DNA of 30,515 bases from positions 1 through 30,515 of the forward strand of contig WOFQ01000134.1 of assembly GCA_012184525.1 (NCBI GenBank), written 5' to 3'. Below the pieces are notes generated by a model that was not told the origin of the DNA, did not search any database, and saw nothing but the letters and a program-made list of their open reading frames with translations. Every line of letters begins with the position of its first letter. The first letter of the stretch is position 1. Source of the stretch: Xenoacremonium recifei (taxonomy: Eukaryota > Ascomycota > Sordariomycetes > Hypocreales > Nectriaceae). Position numbers and translations under genes: made by a program. Below, in pieces: positions 22,651 to 30,515 of this stretch.

Positions 22651-24557
22651 TCAAGCACGACGGCTCATCAGGTGTTTCTCGCTGTAGTGTATATAATGTT
22701 TTGACGTAGCGACGCGCCATTTCTTGCCCCAAATGAGGAATACAATGGGAATATTCAAAATCAAAAACCCCAAGACAGCCATTAGAATATGGGTGTCTCG
22801 GATGCCCATATTTGTGATCCATGGAGTGTAGGTGAACACGATGATGACAGAAAAGCCATTACGAAGAAATACAACAGCTACCATTGCATCTCCAAGGATC
22901 TCGATTAACCTTGTTAGCGACGAAGTTAAGATAAGTATCGAGGGATTATTAGCTCACATTTTCGTAGCAGTCAATAAGATACGTGAGTGCCGCGTTGGCA
23001 GATATAACGAAGCCCACACAAAATATCGCCGCACCTATATTCAGTATCATAAGGGGTTTTTCCTGATCAAATATTCATCAGCCAGCAGCCCCGGCTCACG
23101 TTTGAAAAGAACTCACATTTGCCAAGCATAGTCCAAACATTAATAAGCCGGCGGTATTCAGAGCAGCTCCTGGTAAAGCAAGCCAAAGACGCATTTCTGG
23201 CTCAAAGATCCCATCGTTACGCTTAGAAAGCCACACGATAAGCCAGTCGCTTAGGGGAGAAAATAGAATAGTGCCAATCGCCATTCCAGTGAAAGGGGCT
23301 AGACTCAACAGACCGATCTGCCCCTCATTCAGGTTGTATGGTGGTAAGAGGGTGTAATAAGATTGGGTTGATGTCACGACAGATGTCCACGCCAAGAGCA
23401 AGCCATATGTCATAGCCGCATATGCCACGCCCGGGATCTTGACCAACATAAGGAGTGGCTGATAAAAATGGGATAAAACTGGTTCGTCTGTCGTTGTAGT
23501 GAAGGCTAGCCGCTCTCTATATGACTTCGGTCGATAATCGGGTTCGAAATTAGATGAAACAGTGTTCATCTTTCCAGTCTTGGGTGACTTGGCAGCGGAC
23601 TTGACTTGAGAGTCAGTGGGGTTTATTCTTACCGATGCCCCAAGTAGTGCAGGAATGTACTTCGTCTCTTCAAAAGCAAGGAGAACAAATACCAAGTTAG
23701 CACCCAGAAGGATAGCGGTAATCCACCACACCCATCTCCAACCTAAGGGCACCACCACGTAGCCCATAGCAACAGGACCAAGGAAAGCCCCAATGCTTTG
23801 CATTAAAAGGTATATGCCGTTCATGAGGGCATGCTGGTGGACGAAAAAAAAGATCGGTGATAGTGATCATCACAATGGTTTCACTCACCGCACCGCTTAG
23901 TCCTTGAAGGAGATTCGTCACGTATAATTCGGCTCTGGTTCTCATGCAAGCCGTCCAAATAGTAGAGATCAATTGAACGGAGGTACTCGCTAGATAGACT
24001 GGGCGGCGGCCGTATCGATAGGTAAGCGGGATGAAAAGGATGCTGCCGAAAGCCAGTCCAGCATACTGGATGGCAACGCTGTTGTTTATATCGGCCTGGG
24101 AGGCTCCGAGGTCCTGACCGTACGCAGCGTAGAGGATATAAATGTTGTCCACAACCACGAAGGTCAAGGTCACGAATGTCGAGGCGAGAGCGAAGTTGAG
24201 GAGTTTGCGCCATTTTGCCCAGTTCTGCCACGAGTCAGACGTGATACCGGATCAAAGAATTGCGCATGACTAAATATTAACGTACCAGTGGATCGTTGGG
24301 GTCATCAGTAGGAGTTGGATGGAGCACGATCTCTTGGGCCTGATCCGCTAATAAGACAAGACTAGTTAGATAATATGATCACAGTGTGGAGGCAAGGAAT
24401 ACCCGCCTGTCTCGAGGCGAACGGTCCCTGGTGCGTAAGGGTGACCTGGATCAGAGATTGGCGTAGTCATTTTCACAGATCGTTTGGGAAATGTGTTGGC
24501 TCTTTGGCAGGTCCAGGTCGTTAAGTTGATGTCGATAGTGTTGATGGTGCCCGTCAT
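22651..24557 (-). CDS. MFS transporter, DHA1-like, with a frameshift in an 8-T run
   Basis: Multi-helix membrane transporter. Exons on the minus strand: 24557 (or ATG 24470) to 24407, 24347-24286, 24224-23117, 23062-22958, 22899-22651; about 528 aa if the frame is bridged. Helix 1 region is NWAKWRKLLNFALAS; the loop YRYGRRPVYL after helix 2 is the usual MFS charged motif. Two oddities. Exon 3 changes frame at a run of eight T (minus strand; 23844-23851), where seven would keep TDLFF joined to VHQHALMNGIYL. The first intron fits the frame only with a GC donor (24406/24405) and AG at 24348-24349, giving RLET-ADQAQE; the nearby GT gives the wrong phase. Downstream introns are canonical. It may be a sequencing error in an intact gene, or an early pseudogene. 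A drug-type exporter role is family-level inference. Convergent with the regulator, divergent from the GNAT gene. Confidence 0.75.
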
Positions 24558-24911
24558 TTATAAGGATTGGATCAACGGATTTGCCATTGACTTAGAATGA
24601 GACCGAAATCTCCAAGTTACACTAGTGGTCCACTCTAAAAAACGGTTATCAGTACCGAAAACAGTCAAGATCGCTACCACTGCACTTAAGGGAAAAGCTT
24701 AATACGCGGGGTGGAGGATATCTATTTGGTCTTACTATTTTCGGAAGGAGTACGCGATCTTATCCAGGGTCTAGACATGATACTCCGAGGCTTACCAGTC
24801 CCCTATCCCGATATCGAGAATCTTGATTGCTGCAAGATATTAAAAGCAAGGCCCTTGTCTGTTGGGTACAAGGATTTCATTCCAATTACGTGCGGTTCGA
24901 ATTCAGCAACC
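24558..24911. promoter_or_regulatory. divergent promoter between MFS and GNAT genes
   Basis: 354 bp without a gene. Contains CGGT-TATCAGT-ACCG at 24643-24657 (annotated separately). The + strand open frame that runs through here into 24912 starts on a non-ATG codon and is not taken as coding. Confidence 0.5.
24643..24657. promoter_or_regulatory. second CGG-N9-CCG palindrome
   Basis: CGGT at 24643-24646, a 7-base spacer, ACCG at 24654-24657. The triplet spacing (9 bases) equals that of the element at 7817-7839, though the arms are shorter. It lies 86 bp upstream of the longer MFS start and 255 bp before the GNAT start. Confidence 0.4.
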
Positions 24912-25756
24912 ATGTCCACCGAGCGATTCCCAGTGGTAGGCTTGCGCCAACTAAACAACGGTAAGTACTCTGCAGCGGTTACTGAATCTATATTTGAGCT
25001 CTGACTAAGCGGCATTACGAAGACCTCGCTTCACTCAAAGCCGCCGGGGAAATTCTCAGTCTTTCATTTACCGACGATCCTTTGATTAATTGGCTCTACC
25101 GTGACTCCTCAGGTGCGCGCTGGGGTGACTTGTTTCCCGGGGAGCAAAAATGGCAACAGCATAGGCTTCGCTCATACATTCTGGAGGCTTCCGTGATGGA
25201 AGCAATTTCAAATGAGCCAGTTCCTAAAAGTCTTGGTCTTTGTGTCCTTCACACACCAAAGCCACAGTATCGTGGCCTGAAACCGTGGTGGTGGAGTTCA
25301 TACTTGGACTTTTACCGGAATCTCTGGATGAATGAGCCCGTCGAACATCTGTTGGACAGTAGCGTAAAACTAACTCTAACGGGAGTGGTAGAAAAATATG
25401 GAAGCTAACGGAAATTATAGCGTCTTGAGAAATTAGTTGAAGGGCATGATGAAGCACACAAGAAAATCCAAGCAAGATACGGCACTAAATCTCTATGCTA
25501 TCTCGAGATAGCTAGTGTTCGACCTGATGCCCAAGGAATGGGGGTCGGGGGCAAATTGATGGACTGGGTAGTAAAGCAGGTCGGGGATACCCTGTGTTAC
25601 CTGGAATGCACTAACACCAAAAATATTCCGTTCTATGAGAAGTATGGTTTTAGGCTGGTGGAAGAAATTGTTTTGAGGGATAGAAATAATCCTAGCCACC
25701 ACTGTGTACTTTACTACATGGTCAAGGGCAAAGCACCCGAAGCTCAGAAAACTTGA
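24912..25756 (+). CDS. GNAT-family N-acetyltransferase
   Basis: Predicted acetyl-CoA dependent transferase. CDS join(24912..24960,25023..25363,25421..25756), 241 aa. Introns of 62 and 57 bp are GT-AG and phase-consistent: the first joins RQLNN to DLASLKAAGEIL, the second (donor GTAAAA, branch-like GCTAAC) joins LLDSS to RLEKLVEGHDEAH. The C-terminal half carries the GNAT core: CYLEIASVRPDAQGMGVGGK, where Q168-x-x-G171-x-G173 is the acetyl-CoA pyrophosphate loop, then the strand CYLECTNTKN and the helix IPFYEKYGFRLVEE. The N-terminal part (FTDDPLINWLYRD) is usual for the fungal subgroup. Target unknown: small amine, antibiotic-like metabolite or protein. Paired divergently with the MFS transporter, which suggests a detoxification pair (inference). 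Confidence 0.87.
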
Positions 25757-27618
25757 AACGCCTGGGTCATGGAAATTTACATAAGTATGGGATTAGGAAA
25801 AATTAACCACCACGTATACACTTTCTTTTTCCCAATCTAGAATCTACTTGGTTGTGATATTCGTCAAGGCTAAGAATCATGGCCAACATAAATAATTTCA
25901 GTCATATCACGACTTAACTAACATATCCTATTACTCTCTCAGACAGAGCGTTTATTCGGTTTATTAAGAAAATCTGTCAGAAGAAACAGCAAAGCTTACG
26001 ATCCTAAGGATTATCCAAGTTGGAGAACGGCCGATCGTTACACTGGTCCTTACAGAGGAGGAGGGCCAGAGATTATACATGTTAGAGGGTTCCCCAAAGG
26101 GCAGCCAGTCCTTAATATAATAGGTCTGTTATATTAATATTAAGACTAAAGCTTAGCATCCTAAGCTTCTATAGGCAGGATATAGTAGCTAAATAGGGGC
26201 AATAAGGCTATAAATTAATAACTCTATTATATAGCAGTTACTGCAGACCTTATGACCCAGGATAACAGGCCGATCTGTAGCCTCACGGCTCCTCTACAGT
26301 GGCGTTGCAGCCCCTAGAGAGTAGCCCTGTTATAATAGGAATAAAAAAGCCTAAATATCTTTTATTATTTTTAATATAGGGGCCTAAAGTTATATAGGAT
26401 ATAACATTATTTATATTAAGCAAATAATTCTTCTAGCTGCTCTTATTTACTGATATAAATTCTGTCTTCCTTATACCCAGTAGGAGCTTAGCTATAAAGA
26501 GGTATTTAATCTTTGGCCTGGCCCTATGCCACTAAAGATATAGCGAAGAGACTTCAACGGCATTCGTGAGGCTTGAAGTAGCGCCCGGTGGAACAGGCAA
26601 TCCAACATGGAACATCCAGTATTATAGACAGCTGTATGAACCTCAGGATAGTCTACTTAAGTGGCCAGCTATCAATATTACTCAGCTATATAATCTACTT
26701 ATGCATTACCAGACATAACACCCAAGTCAGCGTTCAGATCACATGCCTATCATACTCACCAATAGGGAACCCTTATCAGGACCGGAGGCGGCAATAAGAG
26801 AGTGGACGAGCTGGAACTGCGGGTTCACTGGTGGTTCGAAGCGTATTTAAAGGTAGGCCCCCAAGTTAACTTTTATTAATATCTGACCTTCCCTCTATCT
26901 AAGGAATCACTGTTATTACTGTTATAATTTGGGCAATTCCCTAGGTTATGTGAGTTAGTATATAATGTAAGCACCCGCCTTAGATTAGGTTGTGACACTT
27001 CAGTACCTATTCAATACTTAGATCTATATGCCAATCCTACTGCCTAATAAGGAAACCCATGATCTGTCATTCTTACCCGATAGTCAGCGAAGCCAGATTA
27101 TCACATGCGCTTATTTATATATAAGCCCCCTATTTCAGCGCTAAAAGTTATTAAGAGTGTGCGAAATGTCATCTCTCTGCTTAGCCTTATTGATCATGCC
27201 ACCATTGGCTAAATCTTACGATCTTACGAGAGATAATGTGTTTTCGCCTGTCGCCCTACCAACCTATTTCCACTTTCGATGATTAAACTTCATGCAGGCA
27301 AGGAACCTAATCTAGATCCTTCCGCTTCTTCCTACCGAAGTCCTTCGCAGAAGTCTTTGCCACCGGTGAACTCCATGATATTGCCCTGACATTAACTCCG
27401 AGAATGCCGACTTATATTACTCCCTTGTCCCGGGTTTTTCAAGCCTCGCTGATAGCTTTGATCCATTCCGAAAACAACGAGGGAGTGATCAGCAGACCCT
27501 TGACTTATCATCGATTTGGCGACATTACTTGAAGTCTTTTATGTTCAAACCTTTCTCTAATCAGCAAGATAAGAATTAGCGCGCGAACCGGTACTTGTTG
27601 TCTTGTGAGCTTCACACG
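25757..27618. other. gene-free interval with AT-rich island
   Basis: 1.86 kb between the GNAT and amine-oxidase genes. No open frame above about 70 codons with recognisable content. About 26100-26520 is strongly AT-rich with many TA steps and a perfect hairpin (annotated separately), resembling degraded repeat DNA. The right 400 bp should be the amine-oxidase promoter. No transposase motif was recognised. Confidence 0.5.
26149..26168. repeat. perfect inverted repeat in AT-rich island
   Basis: AAGCTTAG, CATC, CTAAGCTT: 8-bp arms with a 4-base loop, both arms containing a HindIII-like AAGCTT. A related but diverged word occurs near 25991-26008. It could be a repeat remnant; there is no gene nearby for it to serve. 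Confidence 0.5.
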
Positions 27619-29173
27619 ATGCGCGTAGGCATTGTTGGTGCAGGTATATCTGGCCTCTACACGGCTCTCTTATTACATCGCGAGGGTCACAAATTCACCA
27701 TTTTTGAGGCAACAAATCGCATAGGGGGACGGATTTATACTTACAGATTCAAGCCCCCCGATGAGTCCGATGATGTTTATTTCGAAGCTGGTGCCATGCG
27801 GATTCCTTGTTCACCTTTGCATTCAATAGTCTTCGATTTGATCAGCTTTCTCAACGCACACACACCTCCAGAGTACAAGATAGAGCTTATACCGTACGTT
27901 CTCGAGAACGAGAATAACCGAAGCTTCTTCCGGAATCAGAAGGGCTCCCTACACGACAGTGTCTGGGCTGCTAGTGCTGGCCTCCCTGACGCCTATCAAA
28001 ACAAATCTCCAAAGCAACTCCTCAGAAGTGTCGTATGTCCATGGCTAAGTGCTATGAAAGAGAACTTCGATGCCGGATTTGAGAAAATACTAAAATTCGA
28101 CAACCTCTCCTTTCGGACTTACCTTAGCCTCCATGCAGGATGGCCAAGTGATGTTATTGAGTTTGTAGAGCTCTTCTGTTCACAAACGAACCAATTCGAC
28201 CTCAGTTTTACTGAAATCATAATTCAGAGCTTGGACTTTGATACTCAAGACGTAAGCCAAGACGTGACCCAGGCTTTTTTCGCCCTACCTAATGTTGTAT
28301 GCACTCAGTGGGTCACCGTTCGACATGGTATGTCGCGTATAACTGAAGCTGCTGCCTATATAATAGGACCTGCAAATATCCGACTCAATGCACGAGTCGA
28401 TGGTATCACTTACCTAGACCATGGTCGTGTCCAGCTTTCGATCCAGGAGGCCCAGAATGTTCACAAGGTCGTTTTTGACGCTATCGTTTTAGCTACGCCG
28501 CCTTCGGCTCTGAACAGTATTGTCGACCGGCCAATGTGGTCCTTCATGAAAGAGCAGTCAATCCGTGGTTCACATTATGAGCCACTATACAAAATGGGAA
28601 TCCATTTTCGTACCCGATTCTGGGAACGTAATACTATCAACCCTTGCTTTGGTGGTCAAGCGATGACGGACCTACGATTTCGCTGGATTGTCTTTCCGTC
28701 AAATGATCTCGGGACGGATGGACCTGGAGTCTTACTTCTCTATAGCTGGATGTCCGACGCTGCGAAATGGTCCACTCTTTCTAGAAACGAGCGGATCAAG
28801 GTTTGTCTTCACGACCTTAGCAGGTATTTCGCCGACGAGCCAACAGTCAACGTCTATGAACAGTATGTCGACGCATTCGATGTCTTATGGTCGGCGGAAT
28901 CCTCAGGAGGCGATGCCATGTTTTTGCCTGGCCAGTTCTCCCGTTTCTTTAATGTGGCGAGGAAGTCGGAGCGAAATATTTACTTCGTAGGAGAACACTT
29001 ATCGAAACATCACACTTGGGTAGGTTCCAGCTCTATAAGCCTTGATTAAGAATTGTAATTGAGGATAACAAATAAAGATTGCTGGTGCACTGGACTCTGT
29101 GTTATTTGCTACAGCGGAGCTTTTAAACTCTTCTCAGAAAGGCCAGATTAAGGAGATCAATTATATCGAATAG
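27619..29173 (+). CDS. flavin-containing amine oxidase (L-amino-acid/monoamine oxidase type)
   Basis: FAD enzyme that oxidises an amine or L-amino acid to the imine with release of H2O2. CDS join(27619..29019,29078..29173), 498 aa. The start is the first ATG, just before the dinucleotide fold (MRVGIVGAGISGLYTALLL, Gly7-Gly12). Codons further upstream in this frame lack an ATG. Next come the FAD-contacting EATNRIGGRIYTYRF and the EAGAMRIP stretch common to fungal and snake-venom type L-amino-acid oxidases. The C-terminal FAD motif only appears after splicing a 58-bp GT-AG intron: NIYFVGEHLSKHHTW joins IAGALDSVLFATAELL. Without this intron the protein would stop at SSSISLD, missing the conserved WIAGAL end. 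No signal peptide. No clear link to the dehydrogenase/BVMO genes. Confidence 0.92.
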
Positions 29174-29381
29174 ATAGCGAAGAAGGTGAATATATAGTCT
29201 TAGCAGATAAGGGGGCGCCGAAACCTTTTTACCTAGTTCTATAGACTATATTATTCTTCATAATTATAACCAATATGCCTTTACATATTCGGTCCCTCAA
29301 TTGTTTCCTTTGAATGTCATCCGATGCACGGATAATGTGTCAGCCTTTTTGGTGTGCTTATGTGACACCAGATTGTTATAT

Positions 29382-30515
29382 TCAGACTTCTAGCTGGGCC
29401 TCGTTTGATCTGTTCCTTAGGCTTCCTTGAACCATCCTGACTGCTTTAAGTATCCTCTGCTTGTTTCGCACCATATAGAACATCGATAAAACAATTGCAG
29501 TCAACCCAATTGCCAGAACACAAAAGACCCAAATATTATTGTCTACATCAAGGCCGGTTCTAGATTGGACAAAGAAGGGCATTGAAAAAATTGTCTTAGT
29601 ACGTTAGCTCTGTCGGGATAGCGGATAGATGAAACCTTACTGCTAAAGCAGTAGCAGGGAGAAATGTTAGTGTTAAGAATGCAATAGCACTCATATTCGT
29701 ACTATCTTGCCGTGCAACCTTTGCGTCTATGATCGAGATGAGGTTAAATGCCTTTGTGTTTCTCAGTTCTGCATATTTCAGAGAGTAAGATCATTTCTCA
29801 CAAGACCGATTTGGTTGCCTATTCTACTCTCCAAAGTACGAAATTGTACCAAGTGGTTGTTAATACTGGTCTCGTGCATTTCCAAATTTGATACAAGATA
29901 GCTGCATACATCGTCGTCTTCTTTGGAGAGCCTTTCTTGGGCTCTTTTTAGCATAAGCAATGAGTTACTAGAGGCTTCGATCACCTCAATACTTTGGGTG
30001 ATGTGCTTTGCTATCAAATGCATGCGAGAGAAATCTGGCTGGTACGACTCTTTAGTGTGAAAAACGTCAATACTAGAGTTCTCAACCTCGTAACACTGGA
30101 CCTGATCCCTGAGGTCCCAAAAGAGTTTGTCTCTCCACTCGTAACATGCAACAAAGATGGGACAAAGGATCTGAATAGGTTCTTCAAAGATTGCTTCAAG
30201 GAGGTCTGTACAGGAAATAGCATCCTTCAAGCTTTGTTTCAGATCACCGGGGATGTCCGTACAGATCAGCGTGATATTGTTATACTGTTGCTGATTGTTG
30301 CAGGACCAATGCAGAAATAATCCCGGGATCTCCCAACAAGCTGCGGTGATATCTTGAGAGTTAAGAGATTTCCAGAGGGCGGTGATCCAGATATCTATCG
30401 CATATGAGTAAAGTATCAAAATTAAAAACCAGTTGTGCTTTTACAATGGCAATTGATAGGGACGCATGACGAATTGATAGGGACGCATGACTCTTACGGA
30501 CGCATGAAAATCCTG
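29382..30515 (-). CDS. CorA-like divalent-cation transporter-type membrane protein, 3' part (runs off the window; possible nonsense codon)
   Basis: C-terminal part of a fungal CorA-like protein. Exons on the minus strand: 30515 (edge) to 29840, 29768-29641, 29594-29382. The intron at 29595-29640 (46 bp, GTAAGG/AG) is clear. The one at 29769-29839 (71 bp) is the best of several choices and uncertain. Features: a helical cytosolic part (QPDFSRMHLIAKHITQSIEV), AFNLISIIDAKVARQDST, then membrane segment 1 (SAIAFLTLTFLPATALATIF) and segment 2 (IWVFCVLAIGLTAIVLSMFY), with a basic tail. The canonical GMN loop of bacterial CorA is not seen, which is usual for these fungal relatives. A TAA at 30441-30443 interrupts an otherwise open frame that continues to the window edge, so the gene may be broken. 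No ATG fits downstream of that stop near the start of homology. Confidence 0.65.
30451..30492. repeat. 21-bp direct tandem repeat, two copies, plus a partial third
   Basis: Two adjacent 21-base units (30451-30471, 30472-30492) differ only in the last base; a partial copy (GGACGCATGA) follows at about 30498-30507. On the minus strand each unit encodes seven codons in the CorA-like frame, giving MRPYQF and MRPYQL repeats. Confidence 0.8.

Noticed and set aside
29020..29049. C-terminus SSSISLD of the amine oxidase as the real end
   Set aside because: A GTAGGT donor after the Trp codon leads to an exon encoding IAGALDSVL, the conserved C-terminal FAD motif of the family.
1..30515. CRISPR arrays, rRNA or bacterial operon features
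   Set aside because: No regularly spaced repeats or rRNA text seen; intron-rich genes show a fungal nuclear origin.

Overview
The window looks like nuclear DNA of a filamentous ascomycete, most likely Eurotiomycetes (Aspergillus/Penicillium-like). Genes are split by many 46-76 bp introns with GTRNGT-type donors, three genes or gene relics encode Zn2Cys6 regulators, and the enzyme families are typical of fungal accessory regions. No PKS, NRPS or terpene-synthase backbone gene is present, so this reads as a catabolic or tailoring neighbourhood rather than a complete backbone-type biosynthetic cluster. All exon structures were assembled by hand from splice sites and reading phase.

Layout: 435-2546 (+) Zn2Cys6 regulator; 2810-3166 (-) 5'-truncated coding remnant; 3209-4406 (-) short-chain dehydrogenase (SDR); 4407-6030 no gene; 6031-7321 (-) zinc alcohol dehydrogenase; 7322-7960 divergent promoter holding a CGG-N9-CCG palindrome; 7961-8936 (+) second SDR; 9505-10436 (+) decayed paralogue of the first regulator; 11139-13163 (-) sugar-porter MFS gene; 13164-14517 divergent intergenic region with a G-quadruplex-type tract; 14518-16328 (+) Baeyer-Villiger type flavin monooxygenase (BVMO) with a C-terminal membrane anchor; 16886-18696 (-) decayed FAD-linked oxidoreductase; 19124-20840 (-) type-B carboxylesterase; 21165-22599 (+) second Zn2Cys6 regulator; 22651-24557 (-) DHA1-like MFS transporter with a homopolymer frameshift; 24912-25756 (+) GNAT acetyltransferase; 25757-27618 gene-free, with an AT-rich island; 27619-29173 (+) flavin amine oxidase; 29382-30515 (-) 3' part of a CorA-like membrane protein, running off the right edge.

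Working hypothesis: alcohol dehydrogenase/SDR (alcohol to ketone), BVMO (ketone to ester or lactone) and carboxylesterase (ester to acid plus alcohol), with a transporter and two pathway-type regulators, match the classical order of ketone catabolism. No single gene proves the pathway and the substrate cannot be read from the sequence. Several members are dead or damaged (regulator paralogue, FAD oxidase, possibly one MFS gene, and the 2.8 kb remnant), so the locus appears to be turning over.
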